Shown one piece after another: positions 5,062-13,361 of a stretch of 16,972 bases of DNA; within the stretch, counting starts at the first letter, position 1; each line of letters begins with the position of its first letter. The translations under genes and the position numbers were made by a program. The notes beneath the pieces were generated by a model. The model did not search any database and was not told where the DNA came from. It was given only the letters and a program-made list of their open reading frames with translations. This stretch comes from Actinomycetes bacterium (GTDB lineage Bacteria > Actinomycetota > Acidimicrobiia > Acidimicrobiales > Microtrichaceae), in contig JAEYSR010000095.1 of NCBI GenBank assembly GCA_023434535.1, positions 1 to 16,972 of the forward strand, given 5' to 3'.

Positions 5062-7193
5062 CGCTCATCGAGGACGCCCCCGTCCCCTCGACACCACCGG
5101 CCGATGACGAGCCCGCCCCGCGGCGGTCGCTGTTCGACGCCTCGATCCTCGGACCGGCCGTCCGCGACAGCTTCGTCAAGCTCGACCCCCGGACCATGGC
5201 CCGCAACCCGGTCATGTTCATCGTCGAGGTCGGCGCGGTGCTCACCACCGTGCTCTGCGTCGCCGACTGGTCCGGGTCCGACACGCAGGAGAACGTCTTC
5301 GCCCTCCTGGTCGCGCTGTGGCTCTGGGCGACGGTGCTGTTCGCCAACTTCGCCGAGGCGATGGCCGAGGGCAGGGGCAAGGCGCAGGCCGCCACCCTCC
5401 GACGCACGCGGGCCGAGACGGTCGCACATGTGCTGGTCGGAGGCAGCCGCGGCGACGGCGGCACGGTCGTCGAGCGCGCCTCGACCGAGCTCCAGGTCGG
5501 CGACGAGTGCGTCGTCACCGCCGGCGAGGTCATCCCCGGCGACGGCGACGTCGTGGAGGGCATCGCGATGGTCGACGAGTCGGCCATCACCGGCGAGTCC
5601 GCCCCCGTCATCCGGGAGTCCGGCGGCGACCGCTCCGCCGTCACCGGCGGGACGCGGGTCCTCTCCGACGAGATCGTCGTCCGCATCACGGCCAAGCCCG
5701 GCGAGACGTTCCTCGACCGCATGATCGCCCTGGTCGAGGGCGCCGACCGCCAGAAGACGCCCAACGAGATCGCCCTCTCCATCCTCCTCGCCGGCCTGAC
5801 GATCATCTTCCTGCTGGCCGTGGTCACGCTGCAGCCGTTCGCCGTCTACAGCGGAGCCCGCCAGAGCGTCGTCGTGCTGACCGCGCTGCTCGTGTGCCTC
5901 ATCCCGACCACCATCGGCGGGCTGCTGTCGGCGATCGGCATCGCCGGCATGGACCGACTCGTCCAGCGCAACGTGCTCGCCATGTCGGGTCGGGCCGTCG
6001 AGGCGGCCGGCGACGTCAGCACGCTGCTGCTGGACAAGACCGGCACGATCACCTTCGGCTCCCGTCAGGCCGCCGAGTTCCTGCCCGTCCACGGCGTCAC
6101 GGAGACCGAGGTGGCCGAGGCGGCGCTGGCGTCGTCGCTGGCCGACGAGACGCCCGAGGGACGTTCGATCGTGGAGCTGGCCGTCAGCGCCTTCGGGCTC
6201 ACGCCGCCCGACCCGACCGGAGCCGAGCTGGTCCCGTTCACGGCGCAGACCCGCATGTCGGGGATGGACTTCCCGCCGGCGGCTGACGGTGAGCCGTTCC
6301 GGATCGTGCGCAAGGGGGCCGGCGACGCCGTCAGGCGCTGGGTCGAGGCCGAGGGCGGCGAATCGCCGCTCGAGCTCGGCCCGCTCGTGGACGGCGTGTC
6401 CTCCGACGGTGCGACGCCGCTCGTCGTCGTGGACCGCCTCGGCGACGGCCCGCCCCGCGTGCTCGGCGTCATCCGCCTCAAGGACACCGTGAAGCCCGGC
6501 ATGCGGGAGCGGTTCGACGAGCTGCGGTCGATGGGCATCCGCACGGTGATGATCACCGGCGACAACCCGCTGACGGCCGCCGCCATCGCCGAGGAGGCCG
6601 GTGTGGACGGCTTCCTGGCCGAGGCCACGCCCGAGGACAAGATGGCGCTCATCCAGTCCGAGCAGGCCGGCGGGAACCTCGTCGCGATGACGGGAGACGG
6701 GACCAACGACGCCCCGGCGCTCGCCCAGGCCGACGTCGGCGTGGCCATGAACACGGGCACCCAGGCCGCCAAGGAGGCCGGGAACATGGTCGACCTGGAC
6801 TCGGATCCGACCAAGCTGATCGAGGTCGTGGAGATCGGCAAGCAGCTGCTCATCACACGAGGCGCGCTGACGACGTTCTCCATCTCCAACGACGTCGCCA
6901 AGTACTTCGCCATCATCCCGGCGATGTTCGCCGGCGTGTTCCCGGCGCTCGACCGCCTCAACATCATGGGCCTGAGCTCTCCCCGCTCGGCGATCCTGTC
7001 GGCCGTCATCTTCAACGCCCTGATCATCGTGGCCCTGGTGCCCCTGGCCCTGCGCGGCGTGAAGTTCCGGGCCGAGGCCGCCTCCGCCGTGCTGCGCAGG
7101 AACCTCCTGATCTACGGACTGGGCGGCCTGGTCACCCCCTTCATCGCCATCAAGCTCATCGACGTCATCGTCACCGCCCTGGGAGTCAAGTGA
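5058..7193 (+). CDS. kdpB: KdpB, catalytic P-type ATPase subunit
   Basis: KdpB hydrolyses ATP to drive K+ import through KdpA. The 711-residue protein has the P-type landmarks in order: TGES (actuator domain), the phosphorylated aspartate D326 in DKTGT, the nucleotide-binding segment with KGA (in IVRKGAGDAV), MITGDNPLTA, and TGDGTNDAPALAQADVGVAM. The KdpB-specific helix SISNDVAKYFAI, with the Asp and Lys that couple to KdpA, is intact. N-terminal RDSFVKLDPRTMARNPVMFI is typical of KdpB. Its stop overlaps the kdpC start (TGATG, 7191-7195). No sign of damage. Confidence 0.98.
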   Translation: MTLIEDAPVPSTPPADDEPAPRRSLFDASILGPAVRDSFVKLDPRTMARNPVMFIVEVGAVLTTVLCVADWSGSDTQENVFALLVALWLWATVLFANFAEAMAEGRGKAQAATLRRTRAETVAHVLVGGSRGDGGTVVERASTELQVGDECVVTAGEVIPGDGDVVEGIAMVDESAITGESAPVIRESGGDRSAVTGGTRVLSDEIVVRITAKPGETFLDRMIALVEGADRQKTPNEIALSILLAGLTIIFLLAVVTLQPFAVYSGARQSVVVLTALLVCLIPTTIGGLLSAIGIAGMDRLVQRNVLAMSGRAVEAAGDVSTLLLDKTGTITFGSRQAAEFLPVHGVTETEVAEAALASSLADETPEGRSIVELAVSAFGLTPPDPTGAELVPFTAQTRMSGMDFPPAADGEPFRIVRKGAGDAVRRWVEAEGGESPLELGPLVDGVSSDGATPLVVVDRLGDGPPRVLGVIRLKDTVKPGMRERFDELRSMGIRTVMITGDNPLTAAAIAEEAGVDGFLAEATPEDKMALIQSEQAGGNLVAMTGDGTNDAPALAQADVGVAMNTGTQAAKEAGNMVDLDSDPTKLIEVVEIGKQLLITRGALTTFSISNDVAKYFAIIPAMFAGVFPALDRLNIMGLSSPRSAILSAVIFNALIIVALVPLALRGVKFRAEAASAVLRRNLLIYGLGGLVTPFIAIKLIDVIVTALGVK

Positions 7194-7786
7194 TGCGACA
7201 GCAGATCCGGATCCTCACCCGCCAGCTCCGCCCCGCGCTCGGCGCCATCGCCGTGTTCACGGTGCTCGGCGGACTGGCGTACCCCCTGGCCGTGACCGGG
7301 GTCGCCCAGGTGGCGTTCCACGACAAGGCCGAGGGGTCGCTGGTCACCGAGGGGGACACCGTCGTCGGCTCCTCGCTCATCGGCCAGCAGTTCAGCGCAC
7401 CGGAGTACTTCCACCCACGGCCGTCGGCGGCGGGCGCCGGCTACGACGGCCAGGCCTCCAGCGGCTCGAACCTGGGGCCGACGAACCCCGACTACCTGGC
7501 CACGGTGGCGGACCGGGTGGAGCAGTACCGGGAGGAGAACGACCTGCCGCCCGAGGTGCAGGTCCCCGCGGATGCCGTGCAGGCCTCCGGCTCCGGTCTG
7601 GACCCGCAGATCTCGATCGCCAACGCCCGGCTGCAGGCGCCACGGGTCGCGGACGCCCGTGGTCTGCCGCTCGACGAGGTGCTCGCACTGGTCGACGCGA
7701 ACACCCAGGACCGGCCGCTCGGGTTCCTCGGCGACCCGGGTGTGAACGTGCTGGAGCTGAACGTGGCGCTGGATCGGGCAGGCTGA
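7193..7786 (+). CDS. kdpC: KdpC, K+-transporting ATPase subunit C
   Basis: KdpC is the single-helix subunit of KdpFABC thought to raise K+/ATP affinity. The 197-residue protein has one N-terminal helix (about residues 14-36, ending LAYPLAVTGVAQVAF). The family motifs GSSLIGQQF, FHPRPSA, SSGSNLGPTN and SGLDPQIS follow, and it ends NVLELNVALDRAG. ATG 7193 shares a base with the kdpB stop and has GGGAG 7 nt upstream. An in-frame GTG at 7190 is possible but adds only one residue. kdpD begins 4 nt after its stop. Confidence 0.96.
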   Translation: MRQQIRILTRQLRPALGAIAVFTVLGGLAYPLAVTGVAQVAFHDKAEGSLVTEGDTVVGSSLIGQQFSAPEYFHPRPSAAGAGYDGQASSGSNLGPTNPDYLATVADRVEQYREENDLPPEVQVPADAVQASGSGLDPQISIANARLQAPRVADARGLPLDEVLALVDANTQDRPLGFLGDPGVNVLELNVALDRAG

Positions 7787-7790
7787 CGGG

Positions 7791-10445
7791 GTGAACGGCG
7801 CTGCGACCGGCCGAGGTCTCCTCCGGGTGTACCTCGGCGCCGCGCCCGGCGTCGGCAAGACGTTCGCCATGCTCGACGAGGGTCGCCGCCGAGCCGCCCG
7901 CGGGACCGACGTGGTGGTCGGCCTGGTCGAGACCCACGGCCGGGCCAACACCGCGGCGCTGCTCGAGGGGCTCGAGCTCCTGCCCCGTCGCACGGTGCTG
8001 CACCGCGGGGCCGAGATCCACGAGCTCGACGTCGACGCGGTGCTGGCCCGGCGACCGGACGTCGTCCTGGTCGACGAGCTCGCGCACTCCAACGCCCCGG
8101 GATCGCTGCACGCCAAGCGATGGGAGGACATCGACGAGCTCCTCGCCGCCGGGATCGACGTGATCTCGACGGTCAACATCCAGCACCTGGAGTCGGTGAA
8201 CGACGTCGTCGAGCGCATCACCGGGGTCCGCCAGTCCGAGACGGTTCCCGATGCCTGGGTGCGGTCGGCCGAGCAGGTCCAGCTCGTCGACATGACGCCC
8301 GAGGCCCTGCGTCGGCGGATGGCCCACGGCAACGTGTACCCGGCGGACCGGATCGACGCCGCGCTCGGCAACTACTTCCGCGTCGGCAACCTGGGCGCGC
8401 TCCGCGAGCTCGCGCTGCTCTGGGTCGCCGACCGGGTCGAGGACGAGCTCCAGACCTACATGGAGGCCCACGGCATCACCGGCTCGTGGGAGACGCGGGA
8501 ACGGGTCCTCGTGGCGATCACCGGCGCTCCCGACGGCGACACCGTGATCCGTCGGGCCGCGCGACTCGCCCGACGCAACCAGGGCGAGCTCATCGGCGTC
8601 CACATCAACTCGGGCGACGGCCTCGTGGACCGCAAGGGACCGGAGCTCGACCGCCACCGGGTGCTGCTGGAGGAGCTGGGCGGCACGTACCGGGAGGTCG
8701 TCGGCGACGACGTCGCGGAGACCCTCGTCGCCGTGGCCCGCAGCGAGCGCATCACCCAGATCGTCGTCGGGGCCAGTCGGCGCACCCGCCGGCAGGAGAT
8801 CACCCGCGGCTCCGTGGTCAACGACCTGCTCCGCGGGGCCCGGGACCTCGACGTCCACGTGATCTCGGCGCCCGCGGGAGCGAGCGGCGGAGCCCCACCG
8901 ACCCGTGTCCCGACCCCACGGCGGCGCACCCCCCTGCCGCGCCGTCGCCGCACGCTCGGGTGGACGATCCTGGCGGTGGGTGCGCCGCTGCTGTTCCTGA
9001 CCCTCCTCCCGCTGCGCGACGACCTCGGCGTCCCGACCGCCATGCTCCTCGCCCTCACCCTCGTCGTCGCCGTGGGGACCGTGGGCGGCCTGCTCCCCGG
9101 GATCGTCGCGGCGGTCGTGTGCTCGCTGGCGATCAACCTCCTGTTCGTCCCGCCCTACGGGACCCTGACGGTGACCCATGCGGAGAACGTGCTCGCGCTC
9201 GTCGTCTTCGTCGTGGTGGGAGCCACGGTCGCCACCCTCGTGGACCGCATCGCGCGCCGATCCGCCGAGTCCGCGATGGCGCGCGCCGACGCGGACGCCC
9301 TCGCCCGGTCGGCCGCCGTGCTGGCGACCGAGGCCGACCCCCTGCCGTCCCTGATGGACGAGGTGCGCTCCTCCCTCCGCCTCGACGCGGTCAGCCTGCT
9401 GCACGGGTCCGGACGCCACGAGCTGCAGGGGCCCGCGGACCCGACGTCCGACGACGAGGTCTGGACGCTCGTCGCCAGCAGCGGCGATGCGCCGCCCCGG
9501 GGACCCGGCGACGGGTCCGTGCGCACCGTGTCCGACGACGGATCCTGGATCCTCGTGCTCCGCGGGCGCCTGGACGCCGACGGGGTGGAGCTGCTCGAGA
9601 CGCTCGTCGGCCAGATCGGCGTGGCCGTGGTCGCGTCCCGGCTGCGGGACGAGGCGGCCGAAGCCGAGGCGCTGCTGCAGGCCGAGGAGCTGCGGACGGG
9701 CATCCTCCAGGCGGTGTCGCACGACCTGCGCACCCCTCTGGCGGGGATCAAGGCCTCGGTCACCTCGCTGCTCTCGCCCGACATGACGTTCGGGCCGGAG
9801 GACACCCATGAGTTCCTGAAGCTCATCGACGACGAGGTCGACCGCCTGGACCGGGTGGTCGGCAACCTGCTCGACATGAGTCGTCTGCAGTCGGGCGGCC
9901 TCCGGGTGCTGCGGCTGCCGACATCCGTCGAGGACGTGCTCAGCGCTGCGGTCGCCGGGGTCGAGCGGGCCGACGAGCCGCGGGTCGACCTGCACGTCCC
10001 GGCCGACCTGCCGCTCCTGGACGTCGACCCGGCGCTCGCCGAGCGGGCGATCGCCAACGTGGTCGCCAACGCCCTCGCGGTGCAGCCCGACTCCGAACCC
10101 GTCGTGGTGGACGCCGCCGTCGTCGGCGGGAGGATCCACGTCCGGGTGATCGACCGGGGCCCGGGCATCCGGCCGTCGGACCGCATGCGGGTCCGGGCCC
10201 CCTTCCAGCGGATGGGCGACCGCTCCACCCAGGCCGGCGTCGGGCTGGGTCTCGCCATCGCCAACGGCTTCACCGCAGCCGTCGGAGGTCGACTGGAGCT
10301 GGAGGACACGCCGGGTGGCGGGCTGACCGCCGTGTTCGAGCTGCCGATCGCCGAGATCGGAGCGACGTCGGACGAGCCGCCCCACCTGCTCGGACCCGCG
10401 CCCGTCGCCGATGTGACAGGCTCCGGACCCGCACGGGAGGGGTGA
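7791..10445 (+). CDS. kdpD: KdpD, sensor histidine kinase for K+ limitation
   Basis: A full-length 884-residue KdpD. The N-terminal ATP-binding KdpD domain has Walker A GAAPGVGKT (residues 16-24), Walker B-like VLVDELAHSNAPG and VISTVNIQHLESVND. A Usp-like domain (about 235-360) ends VGASRRTRRQEITRGSVVNDLL. Four membrane helices (DUF4118, about 390-490), a GAF-like linker, HisKA with phospho-acceptor H644 (SHDLRTPLAG) and an ATPase domain follow. The ATPase N-box keeps N756 and N760, but the usual Lys-Tyr is replaced (NALAVQPDS). The ATP-lid F-box reads RAPFQRM, where a Phe usually opens it. The G2 box GVGLGLAIANGF is intact. It starts with GTG 4 nt after kdpC and is followed 34 nt later by its partner kdpE. 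Confidence 0.96.
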   Translation: MNGAATGRGLLRVYLGAAPGVGKTFAMLDEGRRRAARGTDVVVGLVETHGRANTAALLEGLELLPRRTVLHRGAEIHELDVDAVLARRPDVVLVDELAHSNAPGSLHAKRWEDIDELLAAGIDVISTVNIQHLESVNDVVERITGVRQSETVPDAWVRSAEQVQLVDMTPEALRRRMAHGNVYPADRIDAALGNYFRVGNLGALRELALLWVADRVEDELQTYMEAHGITGSWETRERVLVAITGAPDGDTVIRRAARLARRNQGELIGVHINSGDGLVDRKGPELDRHRVLLEELGGTYREVVGDDVAETLVAVARSERITQIVVGASRRTRRQEITRGSVVNDLLRGARDLDVHVISAPAGASGGAPPTRVPTPRRRTPLPRRRRTLGWTILAVGAPLLFLTLLPLRDDLGVPTAMLLALTLVVAVGTVGGLLPGIVAAVVCSLAINLLFVPPYGTLTVTHAENVLALVVFVVVGATVATLVDRIARRSAESAMARADADALARSAAVLATEADPLPSLMDEVRSSLRLDAVSLLHGSGRHELQGPADPTSDDEVWTLVASSGDAPPRGPGDGSVRTVSDDGSWILVLRGRLDADGVELLETLVGQIGVAVVASRLRDEAAEAEALLQAEELRTGILQAVSHDLRTPLAGIKASVTSLLSPDMTFGPEDTHEFLKLIDDEVDRLDRVVGNLLDMSRLQSGGLRVLRLPTSVEDVLSAAVAGVERADEPRVDLHVPADLPLLDVDPALAERAIANVVANALAVQPDSEPVVVDAAVVGGRIHVRVIDRGPGIRPSDRMRVRAPFQRMGDRSTQAGVGLGLAIANGFTAAVGGRLELEDTPGGGLTAVFELPIAEIGATSDEPPHLLGPAPVADVTGSGPAREG

Positions 10446-10479
10446 TCGTGGAGCGACCGTCCGAGGTGAGAAGGCCAGA

Positions 10480-11169
<690 letters not shown>

Positions 11170-11182
11170 CCGCGTGCCGTCG

Positions 11183-11188
11183 TAGAGT
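11183..11188 (+). promoter_or_regulatory. -10 box before the 86-residue gene (possible leaderless promoter)
   Basis: TAGAGT fits TAnnnT and sits 8 nt before GTG 11197, with no Shine-Dalgarno in between. A transcript starting at or near the GTG would be leaderless. No convincing -35 is visible, so read-through from kdpE may also supply expression. Confidence 0.4.
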
Positions 11189-11196
11189 CGCCGACC

Positions 11197-11457
11197 GTGA
11201 CCGGCGACGCCTCCGACCCGCCCGACGCCTCCGATCCGCTCCTGGACGACGGGAGCTACGACGCCTTCGTGGTCGACGCGGAGGCCACCGACGACGGCGG
11301 GACGCTCCTCGAGCTGACGATCACCGTCGGCGAGCACAAGGGACGCGTGCTGTCGGTCGCGTCCAGCCAGGACCTGGGCGATCCGATCGACCTGCTGGGG
11401 ATGCCGGCCACGATCACCGTGGCGTTCGGGTCGCCGTCGATCCGCATCGACCGCTGA
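11197..11457 (+). CDS. Hypothetical small cytoplasmic protein (86 aa)
   Basis: I do not recognise this family. After a polar, Asp-rich start (about residues 1-20) it has alternating hydrophobic strands: SYDAFVVDAEAT, LLELTITVGEHKGRVLSV, PATITVAFGS and SIRID. This suggests a small beta-barrel, possibly OB-like, a fold guess only. There is no signal peptide, membrane segment or cysteine. It starts with GTG 28 nt after the kdpE stop and ends 3 nt from the convergent gene's stop. Codon use matches its neighbours, which supports a real gene. No evidence ties it to potassium beyond position. Confidence 0.65.
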   Translation: MTGDASDPPDASDPLLDDGSYDAFVVDAEATDDGGTLLELTITVGEHKGRVLSVASSQDLGDPIDLLGMPATITVAFGSPSIRIDR

Positions 11458-11460
11458 GCG

Positions 11461-11805
11461 TCACCGCGTCGGGCACAGCACCTGTGCGTCGTCGGCGAAG
11501 GTCTCGGCATCCAGTCCCCGGCTCTCCAGCCATGACGTCTGCCTGCCGGAGATCCCCTCGGGGCTGCACGCCGACCGGGCGACGTCGACCAGCTCGCCGT
11601 CGGTGGCCACCGACACCGACAGGGCCGGGTGCTCCAGCCGCAGGTCGTGCACGAAGCGGTCCTCGGTCGAGGTCGTGCCACCCGTCGTCGCCGAGCGCAC
11701 CACGACCAGCACGAGGGCGACCACGATGGCGACGATGATCCAGCGGGTGAGCGTCCGCTCACGACGGGCGACGGTCGGCGGGGTCTCGGTCGAGTTCGTC
11801 ATCAT
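11461..11805 (-). CDS. Single-TM, probably exported small protein, DUF732-like pattern (candidate Kdp regulon member)
   Basis: A 114-residue protein with a short basic cytoplasmic N-terminus (RRERTLTR), one membrane helix (about residues 22-37, WIIVAIVVALVLVVV) and an outside domain. The domain has two cysteines (SACSPEG and the C-terminal VLCPTR) that could form a disulfide. The spacing of Phe/Leu, LVDVARSAC, W, F and LCP recalls the DUF732 family of actinobacteria, but this is a pattern impression only. ATG 11805 or 11802 could start it; neither has a Shine-Dalgarno. Upstream, at 11841-11881, is an operator matching that of kdp at nearly the same distance from the start, implying K+-dependent control. 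Confidence 0.65.
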   Translation of the reverse strand: MMTNSTETPPTVARRERTLTRWIIVAIVVALVLVVVRSATTGGTTSTEDRFVHDLRLEHPALSVSVATDGELVDVARSACSPEGISGRQTSWLESRGLDAETFADDAQVLCPTR

Positions 11806-11840
11806 GACCAGTGCAACCCGGATCGGTCGCGATCACCACA

Positions 11841-11881
11841 GGTCTTGACGCGATCTTGACGGCCCCGACGCCGATCTCGAC
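11841..11881 (-). promoter_or_regulatory. Second copy of the kdp-type three-half-site operator
   Basis: Read on the minus strand the half-sites are GTCGAGA (11881-11875), GTCAAGA (11860-11854) and GTCAAGA (11849-11843), with spacings of 21 and 11 bp, as at kdp. Positions 11860-11841 read GTCAAGATCGCGTCAAGACC, 18 of 20 identical to 1944-1963. It ends 35 nt before ATG 11805, against 36 nt at kdp. At the expected -35/-10 places the sequence is poor (for example TTGCAC), as for a promoter that needs an activator. Confidence 0.6.
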
Positions 11882-11893
11882 GCGAGGCCCCGT

Positions 11894-11944
11894 GCGTCTC
11901 TGTGCACTCCGCGCCGCAGGACGACGTCAGGTGCACAGAGACGC
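11894..11944 (-). terminator. Inverted repeat after metY, probable terminator
   Basis: GCGTCTCTGTGCAC (11894-11907) and GTGCACAGAGACGC (11931-11944) form a perfect 14-bp stem with a 23-nt loop, beginning 10 nt beyond the metY stop on the minus strand. It has no T tract. It separates metY from the operator of the next gene. Confidence 0.6.
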
Positions 11945-11954
11945 GCCGGTCGGT

Positions 11955-13265
11955 TCAGCCCCGGGCGGCGGCGAAGCCCGCGTCGAGGTCGGCGATGATG
12001 TCCTCGACGTCCTCGAGGCCGACCGAGAGCCGGATCAGTCCCGGGTCCACACCGGTGGTCACCTGCTCCTGCTCGGTGAGCTGGCTGTGCGTCGTCGACG
12101 CCGGGTGGATCACCAGGCTGCGGACGTCGCCGATGTTGGCGAGGTGGCTGTGCAGCGTGAGGGCCTCGACGAACTTCTTGCCGGCCTCACGACCGCCCTT
12201 GATCACGAACGCCGGGACCGAGCCCGGGCCCTTCGGCGCGTAGGTCTGCGCCCGCTCGTACCACGGGCTGGACGGCAGTCCGGAGTAGGCGACCGACTCG
12301 ACCTGGTCGTGGCCCTGCAGGTACTCGGCGACGACCTGGGCGTTCGCCACGTGGCGGTCCATGCGCAGCGACAGGGTCTCGATGCCCTGGATCAGCAGGA
12401 ACGCGTTGAAGGGCGAGATGGCGGCGCCGATGTCGCGCAGCAGCTGGACGCGGGCCTTGATGATGTACGAGCCCGGGCCGAGCGCCGGCCAGTAGGCGAG
12501 GCCGTGGTAGCTGGGGTCGGGCTCGGTGAACTGCGGGAACTTGTCGTTGGCCGAGAAGTCGAACGTGCCGCCGTCGACGATCGCTCCGGCGATCGCCGTG
12601 CCGTGGCCGCCCAGGAACTTGGTGGCGGAGTGCACGACGATGTCGGCGCCGTGGGCCAGGGGGTTGATGAGGTAGGGCGAGGCCACGGTGTTGTCGACGA
12701 TCAGCGGCACGCCGTTGGCGTGGGCCAGCTCCGAGACGGCGGCGATGTCGAGCACGTCGTTCTTGGGGTTGCCGATCGACTCCGCGTAGAACGCCTTGGT
12801 GTTCGGCCGGACGGCCGCCGCCCAGGCGTCGAGGTCGTCGGGGTCGTCCACGAACGACACCTCGATGCCGAACTTGGGCAGCGTGTAGTGGAACAGGTTG
12901 TAGGTGCCGCCGTAGAGGGCGGCGGAGCTGACGACGTGGCTGCCCGCCTCGGCCAGGTTCAGGATGGCGAACGTCTCCGCCGCCTGGCCCGACGACACGA
13001 CCAGCGCGCCGGGCAGGCCCACCGCGGTGTCGGGCGCACCCTCGAGGCTGGCGATCCGGGCCTCGACCACGCCCTGGGTCGGGTTCATGATCCGCGTGTA
13101 GATGTTGCCGATCTCCGCGAGTGCGAAGAGGTTGGCCGCGTGCTCGCTGTCGCGGAACTGGTAGGCGGTCGTCTGGTAGATCGGCGTGGCCCGGGACCCC
13201 GTGGTGGGATCGGCCTGTGCGCCGGCGTGGATCTGACGGGTGGCGAAGCCCCAGTCGTCGGTCAT
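11955..13265 (-). CDS. metY: O-acetylhomoserine sulfhydrylase (MetY type), PLP enzyme
   Basis: This cytoplasmic enzyme makes homocysteine from O-acetylhomoserine and sulfide in methionine synthesis. The 436-residue length fits MetY rather than the shorter MetB/MetC relatives. Family motifs are WGFATRQIHAG, PIYQTTAYQF, IYTRIMNPT, and the PLP lysine K216 in VHSATKFLGGHGT. LSVGLEDVEDIIADL lies near the C-terminus. ATG 13265 has a strong GAGGAG 6 nt upstream; the longer in-frame extension to 13340 is leader. A TATGCT -10 box and a palindrome lie upstream, and an inverted repeat follows the stop. O-succinylhomoserine as substrate cannot be excluded. Confidence 0.93.
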   Translation of the reverse strand: MTDDWGFATRQIHAGAQADPTTGSRATPIYQTTAYQFRDSEHAANLFALAEIGNIYTRIMNPTQGVVEARIASLEGAPDTAVGLPGALVVSSGQAAETFAILNLAEAGSHVVSSAALYGGTYNLFHYTLPKFGIEVSFVDDPDDLDAWAAAVRPNTKAFYAESIGNPKNDVLDIAAVSELAHANGVPLIVDNTVASPYLINPLAHGADIVVHSATKFLGGHGTAIAGAIVDGGTFDFSANDKFPQFTEPDPSYHGLAYWPALGPGSYIIKARVQLLRDIGAAISPFNAFLLIQGIETLSLRMDRHVANAQVVAEYLQGHDQVESVAYSGLPSSPWYERAQTYAPKGPGSVPAFVIKGGREAGKKFVEALTLHSHLANIGDVRSLVIHPASTTHSQLTEQEQVTTGVDPGLIRLSVGLEDVEDIIADLDAGFAAARG

Positions 13266-13316
13266 GTGCGCTCCTCGGATCTGTCCGCCGGGACGCCGTC
13301 GTCCCGACCGCCGAGC

Positions 13317-13322
13317 AGCATA
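13317..13322 (-). promoter_or_regulatory. -10 box of the metY promoter
   Basis: On the minus strand this reads TATGCT (TAnnnT). Transcription would begin near 13310, giving a leader of about 45 nt that carries the GAGGAG site. The place of the -35 is taken up by the palindrome at 13328-13354, and no good -35 hexamer is seen. Confidence 0.4.
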
Positions 13323-13327
13323 GCGAC

Positions 13328-13354
13328 GATTCCCGACCAATCTGGTCGGGAATC
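13328..13354 (-). terminator. 27-bp palindrome between thrB and metY: terminator and/or metY operator
   Basis: GATTCCCGACCA (13328-13339) and TGGTCGGGAATC (13343-13354) are perfect 12-bp arms around ATC. It starts 7 nt after the thrB stop, as a terminator would, but has no T tract. It also sits just upstream of the metY -10 box, covering about -18 to -44, where a repressor would bind. Confidence 0.55.
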
Positions 13355-13361
13355 TCGCCGG

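Noticed and set aside
5171..5190. Single GTCAAG matches in kdpB (also near 7185)
   Set aside because: They are isolated half-sites inside or at the end of a coding region, without an 11-bp partner, so I do not count them as operators.
13266..13316. SAM riboswitch in the metY leader
   Set aside because: The leader is only about 45 nt, too short for known SAM riboswitches that precede such genes, and no matching structure is seen.
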